A stretch of DNA of 42,243 nt, taken from contig JAUQXC010000155.1 in NCBI GenBank assembly GCA_030834825.1, positions 1 to 42,243 of the forward strand. The letters run 5' to 3'. Under the pieces are notes generated by a model that did no database searches, had not been told where the DNA came from, and was given only the letters and a program-made list of their open reading frames with translations. Source of the stretch: Thermoflexales bacterium (GTDB taxonomy: Bacteria > Chloroflexota > Anaerolineae > Fen-1058). Numbering within the stretch: the first letter of the stretch is position 1; the number at the start of each line of letters is the position of its first letter. Positions 8,001 through 16,687 of this stretch are shown here, one piece after another. A program made the translations under genes and the position numbers.

Positions 8001-9987
8001 CGAGACCGGCGCGCTGTTGACCAAGGCCTTGGATTATAAGACCCGCCTGGACGAGCTGGCCCGGTTGGTCGTGCCCCGGCTGGCCGACTGGTGTGCCATT
8101 GATCTCTTGGATGAGCAGGGCGTTTTGCAACGGGTCAGTGTGGTGCATGTTGATCCGGACAAGGCCAAGTGGGCGTGGGAGCTGTGGCAGCGCTTTCCAC
8201 CCAATCCGGCGAGCAGAACGGGTAGCTATGAAGTCGTCCGCACTGGACAGCCTCAACTTTTGCCCAAGATCACACCGGAACTCTATGACCAGATTACCGA
8301 TCCAGAGTTATTAGAGATCTTGCAGCAGTTGGACCTGCACTCAGCGATGACCGTGCCCCTGACGGCGCGTGGCCGCCAGCTGGGCGTCATCACTTTCATC
8401 TGGGCCGAGTCTGGTTATCACTATACTCTGGCAGATTTGGAGCTGGCTCAGGAGCTGGCACGGCGGGCGGCCCTGGCCCTGGATAATGCGCGTTTGTATG
8501 ATGAAGCGCAGCGGTTAAACATAGAACTGGAACAGCGGGTTTTGCAGCGGACGGGGGAACTTCAAACCGCCAACATCCAATTGAACGCCGAGATCACAGA
8601 ACGCCGGCAAGCTGAAGCACAAGTCCGGAGTATGAACACTGAATTGGAAGGCCGGGTGTTGGAGCGAACCCGGCAGCTGGAAGTGATCAATCACGATTTG
8701 CAACATGAAATCACGGAACGCAAGCAGGCCGAAAAGGCGTTGCGGCTGGCCTTGCAGCGAACCCGCGAGCTGTACACCCTGAGCCAGCATATCAGCCTGG
8801 CCCGTTCAACCGAAGAGGTACTGCAGATCTTGTTGTCCAGCAGCTACCTGAAGTACACGGCGCGGGCTTCGGTGGCCATTTTCGATGCGATCTGGCGGGA
8901 GGATGAAAATCCCCCGGCGGGTTGCACCATTCTGGCCGCCTGGAATCGGGACCCGGAGACGCAGCTTTACCTCGAGCAACACATGTCCCTGGAGGAATAT
9001 GGACTGATCCCGCCCTTCTCACGCCGGGAAGTATTGTTCATCAACGATATCCGCAATGACACGCGCATCTCTGAAGTCATGCGCCAGCGCCTGTTGAGTG
9101 TGCATACGGCGAGCAGTCTTTTATTTCCGCTGATTGCCAGCGGCGAATGGTATGGCATGTTCTCCATCCACTTTCGCTTTGTCGACATCGTGAATGCCGA
9201 AGACATTTTGCATTTGCGGGGTTTGGTGGACGAGGCGGCCATGGCCATCTATAACTTCCAACTGCTGGAGAATGAAGCGCAGGCCCGGCGGGAAGCCGAA
9301 CGGGCTAACAATCTAAAGATGAAGTTCCTCGCCATGATCTCGCATGAGCTGCGCACGCCGCTGGCGTCCATCAAAGGTTTTGCCAGCACCCTGCTGGCCG
9401 GAGACGTGGTCTGGCAGCCCGAGAACCAGCAGGAGTTCATTGCCACGATCGATTCTGAAGCCGATAAGCTGGTCGACCTCATCGAACAACTGCTCGATCT
9501 CTCGCGGTTGGAAGCCGGCACCTTGCGCATCGCGCCCCGCGCTGAAAAGTGGGAACGCATTCTGGCATCGGCCCAGGCGCAGCTGCAAGCCCTGACTACT
9601 CAGCATCACTTCACCATGCAGCTGCCCCCGCACTTGCCTCCGGTCAAGGCCGACAGCCGCCGGGTTGCCCAAGTCATTACCAATCTGGTGAACAATGCCG
9701 TCAAGTATTCACCCCCCCAGACCAGCATTACCCTCAGCGTGATGCCGTACAGCGCCAGTGAAGTGAAGGTGAGCATCAGTGACGAGGGAGTGGGGATTCC
9801 ACCGGAAGCTCGCGCGCGTGTTTTTGAAGCTTTTCAACAACTGCAACAGGGCAGAAGCGACTCCAGCGGGGCCGGTTTGGGGCTGGCCATCTGTCGTGGC
9901 CTGATCGAGTCTCACGGCGGGCGCATCTGGGTGGACGAGCACGAAGGGCCAGGTACAACCCTCTCGTTTACCCTGCCGCTGGCGTAA
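5074..9987 (+). CDS. Giant soluble PAS/GAF sensor histidine kinase
   Basis: The protein has 1637 residues and no membrane segment or signal peptide. Domain order (approximate residues) is: N-terminal coiled coil 1-90, PAS 92-200, PAS 234-350, PAS 371-495, GAF 499-660, GAF 670-829, PAS 839-962, GAF 970-1136, coiled coil 1143-1226, GAF 1229-1392, HisKA 1416-1480 and HATPase_c 1522-1637. The phosphoacceptor is His1424 in FLAMISHELRTPLASIKGF. The ATP site shows NLVNNAVKYS (N box), DEGVGIP (G1), FEAFQQ and GAGLGLAI (G2), so the kinase core looks intact. No receiver domain is attached and no response regulator gene lies next to it. I chose ATG 5074 because AAGAGGTG precedes it; ATG 5104 or TTG 5047 are possible. 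It converges with the kai operon. Confidence 0.92.
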   Translation: MDRDNRHTGRMTVSLQQLLQQMATVRQQALKFQEWNTSVVDGPPSLWVEIVDELNVTLEKLQVAEEDLIQQNEELAEACQEAEERLAEVQQLAQLGHWGWHVSDNVVSWSDEMYRIYGLEPQSRLITYEEFLQRVYPADRVQVSHVVETARQLGQPFTFEHRIVRADGAIRILQARGQAVVDQWGQVVRLLGTGQDVTERKEVEEQVRQLNVELERRVATRTGELSRVNVELRESEERFRVMANLAPTMVWTADPDGKLTYANQQWLDYCGVSSEEAAVGWPELCLHPEDAAYYLRQWQHALDEGHECEVEVRNRRYDGEYRWFLTRAVPTRDAAGQITAWIGTTTDIHDHRVTEEAIRQLNQELDRRVEELETLLNVLPVGIAVAHDPECREITVNPACARLLGISQEENPSKSRPDPDVLPFKVLRNGQEVPASELPLQYASAHGLELRDVELDLARADGKQLNLLEYASPLYDEYDRVRGCLGVMVDVTPFKVVERRLALQYAVAHALAESIGVSEASAKVLQAVCEITGSEFGALWRIDPATGQLRNESTWQAPTLKVDGFAGMTRSLQFQLDQGLPGRVFTSGRPVWIADMATAGLPRSHAAQSNDLHSAFAVPIRSEGEVTGVMECFGRTIREPEFDLIEQLDAIGYQVGLFMERKQVEDDLAMRVHQQAIVAEVGQRALSGLPLQDLLDEVAGHVALTLSVGFCGILELQSNPDRLVKRAGIGWKDLTDPLIVSSGLDSTAGYTLATNEPLIFNHLKSDSRFTASHVLHEHHIVSGLSVKIPGKERPYGVLGAYSTKPRLFSEDDVHFLQAVAHVVALAVERWQAEAALQLSRTEIAIILDSMSDGISAVNQEGQRTYANQALVRLLRFDSMQEMLALSTTEYPQRFDVLDEAGRPLAPDLFPAPRALHGQPTPGLVVRYKFHTTGEEMWAVLKSQPVYNEAGEVVMAVNMLQDISHLKRAELAQRLLAETGALLTKALDYKTRLDELARLVVPRLADWCAIDLLDEQGVLQRVSVVHVDPDKAKWAWELWQRFPPNPASRTGSYEVVRTGQPQLLPKITPELYDQITDPELLEILQQLDLHSAMTVPLTARGRQLGVITFIWAESGYHYTLADLELAQELARRAALALDNARLYDEAQRLNIELEQRVLQRTGELQTANIQLNAEITERRQAEAQVRSMNTELEGRVLERTRQLEVINHDLQHEITERKQAEKALRLALQRTRELYTLSQHISLARSTEEVLQILLSSSYLKYTARASVAIFDAIWREDENPPAGCTILAAWNRDPETQLYLEQHMSLEEYGLIPPFSRREVLFINDIRNDTRISEVMRQRLLSVHTASSLLFPLIASGEWYGMFSIHFRFVDIVNAEDILHLRGLVDEAAMAIYNFQLLENEAQARREAERANNLKMKFLAMISHELRTPLASIKGFASTLLAGDVVWQPENQQEFIATIDSEADKLVDLIEQLLDLSRLEAGTLRIAPRAEKWERILASAQAQLQALTTQHHFTMQLPPHLPPVKADSRRVAQVITNLVNNAVKYSPPQTSITLSVMPYSASEVKVSISDEGVGIPPEARARVFEAFQQLQQGRSDSSGAGLGLAICRGLIESHGGRIWVDEHEGPGTTLSFTLPLA

Positions 9988-10019
9988 GGGCCCGTAAAAG
10001 AATTACTTCCGCTCCCGCT

Positions 10020-10062
10020 GGATGGGTACATCCGGCGGAAATGGCGGATGTACCCATCCGCC
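10020..10062. repeat. Double GGATG/CATCC hairpin element, copy A
   Basis: Two small hairpins lie close together: GGATG-GGTA-CATCC and GGCGGATG-TACC-CATCCGCC. The whole element is also a large inverted repeat, because the 15-base arms at 10020-10034 and 10045-10059 are exactly complementary. It lies between the convergent histidine kinase and PAS protein genes, where it may serve as a two-way terminator. A related pair occurs at 37176-37226. Confidence 0.65.
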
Positions 10063-10147
10063 AAGAGCAAACTGAGAAGTTATATTTTTACAAACGCTTA
10101 GCGTTAGGGGTCGTGGTGTGTGAGGTGCGACTTTATGGGGTCGCCGC

Positions 10148-11893
10148 TCAATCCTGCGCAGGCAGCGCTACATCAGCGCCCCGCGGATGCTGAGCCAGGT
10201 CCACCCATGAAATCAACATGCGCGATAGCTGCTGCATTTGATCGGGAACGAGACGCATCCGCAGCAGAACCTTCTTTTCATCACCGTCCACGGTGTGCAG
10301 GACGGTTTCACTTTCATGGCTTGTGCGCCCCTCGACCAGCAAGCTTAAGATTTCGCCGAGCATGGGCAGCGGTATAAAACGCGCGGGATTGAGCGGGAGA
10401 GAAAATTGATCTTTGTTGCGCGCGCCGTACAACTCCAGCGCGGCCTGATTGAAGCCGATGATTTTTAGCAGTTGGGCGCACTGCACCACGGCCTGCGGTT
10501 GTTGCGCAAAGTGTTGTCGAAAATCCTGTGTCCCCGCCAGACGCCAGTCTTGAAGTTGTGCCTGCGCAGCCGCGCAGTCGAGCTCGCACAACGCGATCGG
10601 GGAGAAATCAAACAAGTGGCGAAAGCGTTCTTCACTGTGCAGCCGTGCTTCTTCCGCCAGGCGGCGGTCGGTAATGTCGATGGTCGCCGACGAGACTCCC
10701 GTGATTTGTCCCCGCGCGTCGTACAAAGGTTCGATGAGCAAATCATAGTAGAACGTCTCACCGCGCCGCGTCAATTCAATTTCACTGCGCACGACCTGGC
10801 CCGTTTTTAGCACAAAGCGCTTCCAGCCGGTTAACAGACTGGCTTCGCTGTTGTTGAGCAGTTCGGCATCGGTCTTGCCCAGGCTCTCGCCGTACTCGGG
10901 GGGATACACCCACGTGTAACGCAGCTCGCGATCTTGATTGAAAACGGCGACGGGAGAATTCTTGAGCGCCAGGCGGAAGCGCTCTTCACTTAAGCGCAGG
11001 GCCTGCTCCATTCGCTTGCGTTCCGAGACGTTGATCAGGGTCACCACATAGCCGCTGGTCGAAGCCTGGCTGGTTTCGCTGAGGGGCGCGACGCTGATCA
11101 GGAAGGTTTGAAGTGTCGGGTCGTCTGAACAGGCGAGACCGACTTCCAGGCTGCGCACGATCTCGCCGTTCAATAGGCGGGTTACTGGCAGAGGTGCTGG
11201 CGCGCCGCTTTGATTGATCTGATACAGCGGATAGACCCGGTCGAACGGCTGCTGGAGCGGGTTGGCCGCGCTTAACGCGCGGGCGGTTTGATTGGCCTGA
11301 ATGATTCGCCCCTGCAGATCGCAGACGATGATGCCTTCTGCGGCCTGATCCAAAATTGAGCGCGCCAATCGCTCGGCCGCGATGAGATCTTGCTGACGTT
11401 TCTGGATCGTCAGGTCGGTGACCAGCAGGGCCAGCGCCTTCATTCCGTCAAACTGCAAAGCGGCGCTGGAAATGTGCACGGGCACCAGGGCGCCTTGCGC
11501 CGTTTGCACCAGCACTTCACCCCGGCCCACTTGCTGCAATAAAGCGGTCAAGACAGAGCGTTCGTCTGCACTGACATAGTCGGCCAGGTTGCTGCTGAAG
11601 ACTTGCTCGATGGGCCGGTGCAGCAGGTCGGCAAAGCGCTGATTGCAATAGAGGATGGTGCCGTCTTGCTGCACGGTGACCGCGCCTTCACTCATTTCTT
11701 GAATGAGCAGCCGGTAGGGATAATCGGCGCCCTGCAGCGTATAGATTTCATCGCCATGGGCTGTGTTCACCAGCAGCGCGTCTACTTCGCCCTGCCGAAT
11801 GGCGCGCAACGTTTCTTCGGCCTCGCTCAAGCGCAGCTGCAGCTCGTGCAGCTGCGCTTCGAATTCGCGCCGAGACTTGACGGGACTACCCAT
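10148..11893 (-). CDS. PAS-domain protein without an output domain, last gene of the kai operon
   Basis: The protein has 581 residues and is soluble. The N-terminal 50 residues form a coiled coil ending in AEETLRAIRQGEVDALLV, a segment often found at the head of PAS sensor kinases. Four PAS domains follow, at about residues 60-172, 175-300, 308-425 and 432-560; joins such as DITDRRLAEEARLHSEERFR are typical of PAC/PAS boundaries. There is no HisKA, HATPase, GGDEF, HTH or receiver region: the protein simply ends after the fourth PAS. ATG 11893 has AGGAGGG upstream and lies 48 bases after the stop of the second kaiB. Position implies a role as ligand or redox input, or as a partner of the Kai proteins, but no activity can be read from the sequence. 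Truncation of an ancestral kinase is an alternative. Confidence 0.87.
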   Translation of the reverse strand: MGSPVKSRREFEAQLHELQLRLSEAEETLRAIRQGEVDALLVNTAHGDEIYTLQGADYPYRLLIQEMSEGAVTVQQDGTILYCNQRFADLLHRPIEQVFSSNLADYVSADERSVLTALLQQVGRGEVLVQTAQGALVPVHISSAALQFDGMKALALLVTDLTIQKRQQDLIAAERLARSILDQAAEGIIVCDLQGRIIQANQTARALSAANPLQQPFDRVYPLYQINQSGAPAPLPVTRLLNGEIVRSLEVGLACSDDPTLQTFLISVAPLSETSQASTSGYVVTLINVSERKRMEQALRLSEERFRLALKNSPVAVFNQDRELRYTWVYPPEYGESLGKTDAELLNNSEASLLTGWKRFVLKTGQVVRSEIELTRRGETFYYDLLIEPLYDARGQITGVSSATIDITDRRLAEEARLHSEERFRHLFDFSPIALCELDCAAAQAQLQDWRLAGTQDFRQHFAQQPQAVVQCAQLLKIIGFNQAALELYGARNKDQFSLPLNPARFIPLPMLGEILSLLVEGRTSHESETVLHTVDGDEKKVLLRMRLVPDQMQQLSRMLISWVDLAQHPRGADVALPAQD

Positions 11894-11940
11894 GGCCGCC
11901 CTCCTGGTTGTTCGGGCGAGGACCAAAAGACAAGAGCCGC

Positions 11941-12240
11941 TTAGTGCGATTCATGGCGCATTCCCCCTAGCACACGTGCGGTATCAGATAAGTCACCAAT
12001 AAAACGGCGAACGGGTAGCGGCGCTTGCTTGACCAGCGTGGGAGTTACGATAATTTGCTCGGCGCAGGCCCGGGCTGGCTGCTGATAGATATCAATGATC
12101 TCCAGTTGATAATGGCCGGAAAACTGCTCTTCACACAAATGGCGCACATTCTGAATAGCGTTCATGGAACGCTGGGTAGCGCCCGCGATAAACAAGCGCA
12201 GCTGGTATTTTTTTCGTGAGGTGGCAGCCGGTTTGGTCAT
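11941..12240 (-). CDS. kaiB: KaiB family protein (second copy)
   Basis: The protein has 99 residues, beginning [20 protein letters not shown]. It shows the KaiB pattern: [18 protein letters not shown], then a spaced helix, [13 protein letters not shown], then [20 protein letters not shown] and [10 protein letters not shown]. KaiB is the thioredoxin-like, fold-switching partner of KaiC in the cyanobacterial clock. Compared with the first copy it has diverged more in helix 1 ([18 protein letters not shown]) and lacks the acidic residues before the cis-proline region ([13 protein letters not shown]). Its ATG overlaps the TGA of the first kaiB (ATGA), so the two are probably made together. Two different KaiBs per KaiC could compete or form mixed assemblies; this is inference. 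Confidence 0.9.
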   Translation of the reverse strand: MTKPAATSRKKYQLRLFIAGATQRSMNAIQNVRHLCEEQFSGHYQLEIIDIYQQPARACAEQIIVTPTLVKQAPLPVRRFIGDLSDTARVLGGMRHESH

Positions 12241-12587
12241 CGCAGTCCATTCTTCACTGTGTGAGGCCGAATATCCAACCCCACGAGGACCCGCTCAGTA
12301 TTCGACAAATCACCAATAATTTTTTTGATGGGCTGGGGAAGCTTGCGGACCAACGTCGGGATCGCCAGAATCTGGTCGCCGCGCGCCAGCTGGGGACTTT
12401 CAACCAGGTCGACGACTTCGATGCTGTAATGACCTTCCAGATGGGTTTCACAAATACGTCGCAGGTTGGCGAAGGCGGTCAAAGACTTGGGAGTTTGGCC
12501 GGCCACATACAGGCGCAGTTCAAACTCTGGCGTCTTCTTTTCACTTCGCTTCGTCGCGCTGCTTTTCTTTGAAGCGCTATTCTTCAT
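12237..12587 (-). CDS. kaiB: KaiB family protein (first copy, canonical-like)
   Basis: The protein has 116 residues. ATG 12587 is preceded by AGGAG eight bases upstream; a longer reading to 12695 would overlap kaiC. About 20 N-terminal residues are a Lys/Ser-rich tail. The KaiB core follows: [60 protein letters not shown], then [15 protein letters not shown]. This is close to the cyanobacterial consensus (VAGNTP, D-x-L-x-x-P-x-L-A, P-T-L, IIGDLS, GLD). The gene lies about 60 bases after kaiC and overlaps the second kaiB by four bases. Confidence 0.93.
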   Translation of the reverse strand: MKNSASKKSSATKRSEKKTPEFELRLYVAGQTPKSLTAFANLRRICETHLEGHYSIEVVDLVESPQLARGDQILAIPTLVRKLPQPIKKIIGDLSNTERVLVGLDIRPHTVKNGLR

Positions 12588-12648
12588 GGGGGAGACTCCT
12601 TCAACCCAAAGGCGTGGCGAACGCCCTCTAAAAATGTCACGGCAATCG

Positions 12649-14181
12649 TCAAAGCGTGCGCTGGTGCTTCCCAACGCCGGCTCGTTTTTTACCATTGGGC
12701 GTTTGCGCCGGATCCGGTTGGGCGGCTGATGGAGCTGCCCCCGTCAGATCACTCGCGCTCAAACTCAGGCCGCGCTCGGTAAAGGTGTAGACGCGAATTC
12801 TATTGGAATGGGGCAGTCCGCGAGACTTCAGCACCCGCAGATCGTTCACAACCTCAGCGTCACTTTCCCAGGCGCGCAGCGAAATCCAAGTATCAGCCAA
12901 TGATGAAATCCCCGCTTGGGCTAAATTCATTTGCTCGTGCGAGCTAATCAGGTGCAGGAACAGGGTCGTGATCAGCTCGGACTTTAAGAAGTCGATTAAA
13001 CGCACGAGCATGGAATCCACTTCGAGCTTCTCACCCACGGCAATCAGATTGGTGATGGGATCGACCACCACAATCTGCGGCTTAAACGAATTGACTAGCT
13101 TATGCATCATCGCCAGGTGAGTTTCCAGGCCAAAGGCGGTGGGACGCGCCGCTTCAATATGCAGCAGGCCTTTTTTGAACTTGGGTTCAAGATTCAATCC
13201 GATGGAGCGCATATTGCGCGCGATCTGTTGCGGCGATTCCTCGAACGCAAAGTATAAGCACCGCTCACCACGGCGGCAGGCGGCATCCACAAAGTGGGCC
13301 GCTAGCGAGGTCTTGCCGGTGCCGGCGGTGCCCGTGATCAGAACGCTGCTGCCCCGATAATAGCCCTGACCCCCTAACATTTCGTCCAGACGTGGCAAGC
13401 CGGTGGAGACCCGCTCGGTCGAGACCGCATGCTGCAGTTCCAGTGAGGTAATGGGCACCACGGACACACCATTGTTATCGATCAAAAACGGATACTCATT
13501 GGTGCCATGGACCGAGCCTCGGTATTTGACGATGCGCAGGCGGCGGGTGGAGATTTGATCCGCCACCCGGTGGTCAAGCAGAATGACGCAATCCGAAACA
13601 TATTCTTCCAGGCCATGTCGCGTCAAAGAGCCGTTACCCCGTTCGGCGGTCACAATCGACGTCATGCCGCGATCTTTCAACCAGCGGAAAAGGCGTTGTA
13701 GCTCGGCGCGTAGAATGCCTTGATTGGGCAAGCCGGCGAACAGGACTTCCACTGTGTCGAGCACCACGCGCTTGGCTTTGACAGCCTCGATCGCATAACC
13801 CAGCCGTACGAAGAGGGCTTCCAGATCATACTCGCCTGTCTCTTCAATCTCACTGCGTTCAATGTGCACGTAATCAATATTTAAGCGGTTGCGCGCCACC
13901 AGCTCCGCCAGATCAAAACCCAGTGAGGCCGCATTCTGTTGCAACTCCAATTCGGACTCTTCAAAGGCCATGAAAACGCCAGGTTCGTCGTATTGTTCGG
14001 CGCCACGAACCAGGAACTCCAACGCCAGCATGGTCTTGCCACAACCGGGTCCACCGCAGACCAGGGTAGGGCGTCCCATGGGCAGTCCGCCGCCCGTAAT
14101 TTTATCCAGGCCTGAAATCCCCATGGGTGACTTCGACAAAGAAACAAGCGTGGACAACCCCTGCCTTTTTTGAATCGCCAT
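12649..14181 (-). CDS. kaiC: KaiC family circadian-type ATPase/autokinase
   Basis: The protein has 510 residues (cyanobacterial KaiC has 519), with tandem RecA-like CI and CII domains. CI has the P-loop GGPGCGKT (residues 43-50), a Glu pair at 74-75 (FEESELEL) and Walker B Asp near 142. CII has GTAGTGKT (284-291), a Glu pair at 314-315 ([11 protein letters not shown]) and Walker B Asp near 374 (IVVVDPIT). By ungapped alignment around HIS-T-I-T-D of Synechococcus KaiC, the phosphosites S431/T432 correspond to Ser426-Ser427 ([10 protein letters not shown]) and T426 to Ala. So the site is Ser-Ser and the neighbouring Thr is lost. The C-terminal 35 residues are a Pro/Ala/basic tail. AAAGG precedes ATG 14181. 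It is the first gene of the kaiC-kaiB-kaiB-PAS unit. Confidence 0.95.
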   Translation of the reverse strand: MAIQKRQGLSTLVSLSKSPMGISGLDKITGGGLPMGRPTLVCGGPGCGKTMLALEFLVRGAEQYDEPGVFMAFEESELELQQNAASLGFDLAELVARNRLNIDYVHIERSEIEETGEYDLEALFVRLGYAIEAVKAKRVVLDTVEVLFAGLPNQGILRAELQRLFRWLKDRGMTSIVTAERGNGSLTRHGLEEYVSDCVILLDHRVADQISTRRLRIVKYRGSVHGTNEYPFLIDNNGVSVVPITSLELQHAVSTERVSTGLPRLDEMLGGQGYYRGSSVLITGTAGTGKTSLAAHFVDAACRRGERCLYFAFEESPQQIARNMRSIGLNLEPKFKKGLLHIEAARPTAFGLETHLAMMHKLVNSFKPQIVVVDPITNLIAVGEKLEVDSMLVRLIDFLKSELITTLFLHLISSHEQMNLAQAGISSLADTWISLRAWESDAEVVNDLRVLKSRGLPHSNRIRVYTFTERGLSLSASDLTGAAPSAAQPDPAQTPNGKKRAGVGKHQRTL

Positions 14182-14405
14182 CTCTTACCTTTCACAAAAA
14201 ATTGAATGACTTTGTACCACACCTCGTGCTGGGTAGTCACCGGGAGAATGAGGGCCGCCAGAGTAAGAACCACAAGGTCGGAAAGACAGGGGTTTATATC
14301 GAAGTGTTGTGGCAGTGCATTGCCGTAGAACAGACAGATACATTGACACTTACCTCTGGTTTGAAGCAGGGAGTAACTTGTTTTGGAAGTATGAGTATGA
14401 ATTTG

Positions 14406-14435
14406 AGTATAACATGAATTTATAAAAATCTACAA
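14406..14435 (-). promoter_or_regulatory. Candidate sigma-70 promoter for kaiC operon
   Basis: On the minus strand: TTGTAG, 18 bases, TATACT, in a strongly AT-rich stretch about 225 bases before the kaiC ATG. Short direct repeats of GAGTAT overlap and follow the -10 box (plus-strand view), which could be an activator or repressor site. Confidence 0.5.
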
Positions 14436-14547
14436 TATTTGTTTGCAGTTTGTTGGTCACAGGCAGCTTCCTTGACAAACGGCTAAGGCGAACGCCGTTC
14501 CTATGGGGAGGATGAATGTCACTTCAAAATCGAGCATAACTTCCCTA

Positions 14548-14575
14548 TTGACAAATCACAAAGCGGCCTTATACT
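14548..14575 (+). promoter_or_regulatory. Sigma-70 promoter for the first lacI gene
   Basis: TTGACA (14548-14553), a 16-base spacer, then TATACT (14570-14575), close to consensus. It lies about 47 bases upstream of the ATG at 14622. Confidence 0.8.
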
Positions 14576-14576
14576 G

Positions 14577-14605
14577 TTAGTAAAACTTTACAAAACTTTT
14601 ACTAA
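14577..14605 (+). promoter_or_regulatory. Operator-like inverted repeat over the transcription start
   Basis: Arms TTAGTAAAA (14577-14585) and TTTTACTAA (14597-14605) are perfectly complementary, 11 bases apart. An inner near-palindrome GTAAA-AC-TTTAC also lies here. Sitting just downstream of the -10 box, it is well placed for repression, most simply autoregulation by the LacI protein it precedes. Confidence 0.6.
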
Positions 14606-14621
14606 AATAATTAGGCGCTCT

Positions 14622-15680
14622 ATGGCAACCCGCACCAGCCGCAAACCAGACTCCCCCAAACGCGTTACCCTTTCTGATATTGCCGAGAAAAGCAAGGTGT
14701 CGTTAACCACGGTTTCCTTGGTGCTCCGAAATAAATCCGGCGCCGGCATCCCCAGCGAAACGCGCCAGCGGGTGTTGGATACGGCGCGCGGTCTGGGTTA
14801 CCGCCTGAAGGTACCCAGCGAGACGCGTCAGGGCATGAATCAAATCGGAGTCGTGCTCAAGGCGCGCGGCGATGATTTGCCGCTGACGAATCCGTTTTAC
14901 TCGCACATCCTGGCCGGCATTGAAGCGGCCTGTCGCCAGAACCGCGTGAATCTGTTGAGCGCCACGCTGCCGGTTGATGCCGATAACTACCCCACCGACT
15001 TGCCCCGTTTTGTGGAAGAAGAACATGTCGATGGCTTATTGTTGGTGGGCACCTTTGTCGACCAGACGCTCGATCACTTGTTAGGCCAGAAGTCGATCCC
15101 GATTGTGTTGGTGGATGCCTATTCTGAATCGAACGCCTATGACGCCGTGGTGACTGAGAATTATGATGGAGCATATCAAGCCGTGTCCTACTTGATCGAA
15201 CATGGGCACCGGCATATCGGTATCGTGGGCAGCCAGCCCCGCGCTTATCCTTCCATTCGGGAGCGGCGGCGCGCCTACGTGGATGCCTTGCAGGAACACG
15301 GCCTGACCGCATCCTACTTTGCCGATTGTCACCTGATCAAAGAAGAAGCGTATGTGGCCGTTACGCAGCTGCTGCAAGACCAGCCCCAGCTGACCGCGGT
15401 CTTCTGCGTGAACGACGATATTGCCACGGCCACCATTCGGGCGGCGCACGGGCTGGGCAAGCGCCTGCCGCAAGACCTCTCCATCATCGGCTTCGACGAC
15501 ATTGACCTGGCCCACTTGACTCATCCCTCTCTGACGACCATGCAGGTCGACAAAATCAATATGGGGCGCATGGCCCTGCAAGCGCTGCTGAATCGGGCGC
15601 AATCGCCGGATTCACCGCGTGTGACCATGGCGCTGCGCACCCGCTTAATCGAACGACAATCTGTGCGGGACATCCGCTAA
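14622..15680 (+). CDS. LacI family transcriptional regulator
   Basis: The protein has 352 residues. The N-terminal helix-turn-helix is [20 protein letters not shown] (about residues 15-35), followed by the hinge helix and a periplasmic-binding-like ligand domain. That domain includes [57 protein letters not shown] and [20 protein letters not shown]. It starts the long plus-strand run of mannan genes, with GH130 14 bases downstream, so it probably responds to a manno-oligosaccharide or a phosphorylated derivative. A strong promoter and an operator-like repeat precede it, pointing to autoregulation. The Shine-Dalgarno is weak (AGGCG). Confidence 0.93.
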   Translation: MATRTSRKPDSPKRVTLSDIAEKSKVSLTTVSLVLRNKSGAGIPSETRQRVLDTARGLGYRLKVPSETRQGMNQIGVVLKARGDDLPLTNPFYSHILAGIEAACRQNRVNLLSATLPVDADNYPTDLPRFVEEEHVDGLLLVGTFVDQTLDHLLGQKSIPIVLVDAYSESNAYDAVVTENYDGAYQAVSYLIEHGHRHIGIVGSQPRAYPSIRERRRAYVDALQEHGLTASYFADCHLIKEEAYVAVTQLLQDQPQLTAVFCVNDDIATATIRAAHGLGKRLPQDLSIIGFDDIDLAHLTHPSLTTMQVDKINMGRMALQALLNRAQSPDSPRVTMALRTRLIERQSVRDIR

Positions 15681-15694
15681 GCACTCGGAGAATT

Positions 15695-16678
15695 ATGCGC
15701 AAAACGACTGTGGTGGCTCAACCGTTGCCCCAGCTGCCCTGGCAGGATCGCCCGGCAGGGTGCAGTGAAGTGGTGTGGCGCTATACGGCCAACCCGATTA
15801 TTCCACGGAATGCTCTCCCGACCTCCAATAGCATTTTTAACAGCGCCGTCGTTCCGTTCCAAGACGGATTCGCCGGCGTTTTTCGTTGCGATGACCGGAC
15901 GCGCACGATGAACATTCATCGCGGCTTCAGCCGTGATGGAATCCACTGGGAGCTCGATCCTAATCCGATCGTGTTCAGCGGGGATCCGGACGTGATCCAG
16001 TTTGAATATCGTTATGATCCGCGCGTGATCTGGATCGAAGATCGCTATTACGTGTCGTGGTGCAACGGCCACCACGGCCCCACCATCGGCCTGGCTTACA
16101 CCCACGACTTTGAAACGTTCCATCAATTGGAGAATGCCTTCCTGCCTTACAACCGCAACGGTGTCTTGTTCCCTCGCAAGATCAAGGGCAACTTCGCCAT
16201 GTTGAGCCGTCCCAGCGATCGCGGGCACACGCCCTTTGGCGATATCTTCTACAGCGAAAGTCCCGATCTGACTTACTGGGGCAAACATCGGTTCGTCATG
16301 GAACCCAAGGGTGGTTGGCAATCCACCAAGGTCGGGCCGGGACCGAATCCCATCGAGACCAACGAGGGTTGGCTGTTGTTTTATCACGGCGTGCTCACGT
16401 CGTGCAACGGCTTTGTGTACAGCTTTGGCGCCGCCTTGCTTGATCTGGATCAACCGTGGAAGGTGCTGCATCGCACCGCACCCTATTTGATGTCGCCCCA
16501 GACCCTGTACGAGTGCGTGGGCGATGTCCCCAACGTGGTCTTTCCCTGTGCGACATTGATTGATGCGCCGACGGGACGGATCGCCATCTATTACGGCGGC
16601 GCGGATACCGTCACCGGCCTGGCGTTCGCCTATGTGGATGAAGTCGTGGAGTTTGTAAAGCACAATCGGCTGGAATAA
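15695..16678 (+). CDS. GH130 beta-1,4-mannoside phosphorylase
   Basis: The protein has 327 residues, is cytoplasmic and has no signal peptide. It forms a five-bladed propeller with GH130 landmarks: [37 protein letters not shown], then YDPRV with the expected catalytic Asp108. Also present are [21 protein letters not shown] and the late [19 protein letters not shown]130 enzymes cut beta-mannosides with phosphate, yielding alpha-mannose 1-phosphate. The length fits the manno-oligosaccharide phosphorylases (often about 330 residues) better than the longer mannosylglucose phosphorylases (about 390), but this needs alignment. GGAG precedes ATG 15695. The gene sits between two lacI genes with gaps of 14 and 9 bases, so all three should be one transcript. 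Confidence 0.92.
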   Translation: MRKTTVVAQPLPQLPWQDRPAGCSEVVWRYTANPIIPRNALPTSNSIFNSAVVPFQDGFAGVFRCDDRTRTMNIHRGFSRDGIHWELDPNPIVFSGDPDVIQFEYRYDPRVIWIEDRYYVSWCNGHHGPTIGLAYTHDFETFHQLENAFLPYNRNGVLFPRKIKGNFAMLSRPSDRGHTPFGDIFYSESPDLTYWGKHRFVMEPKGGWQSTKVGPGPNPIETNEGWLLFYHGVLTSCNGFVYSFGAALLDLDQPWKVLHRTAPYLMSPQTLYECVGDVPNVVFPCATLIDAPTGRIAIYYGGADTVTGLAFAYVDEVVEFVKHNRLE

Positions 16679-16687
16679 AGCGGTGGT

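Larger units (their letters stand above)
14182..14621. other. 440-bp divergent region between kaiC and the first lacI gene
   Basis: This region carries a minus-strand promoter candidate for kaiC (14406-14435), leaving a 5' leader of about 220 bases. It also carries a good plus-strand promoter (14548-14575) with an operator-like repeat for the lacI gene. In the kaiC leader a 52-codon reading frame (14185-14343, minus) starts eight bases after AGAGGT and stops three bases before the kaiC ATG. Its codon use is poor and it resembles nothing I know, so I list it only as a finding. Confidence 0.6.

Noticed and set aside
12588-12695. Longer N-terminus for the first kaiB
   Set aside because: It would overlap the kaiC coding end, and the added residues do not resemble KaiB; ATG 12587 has AGGAG.
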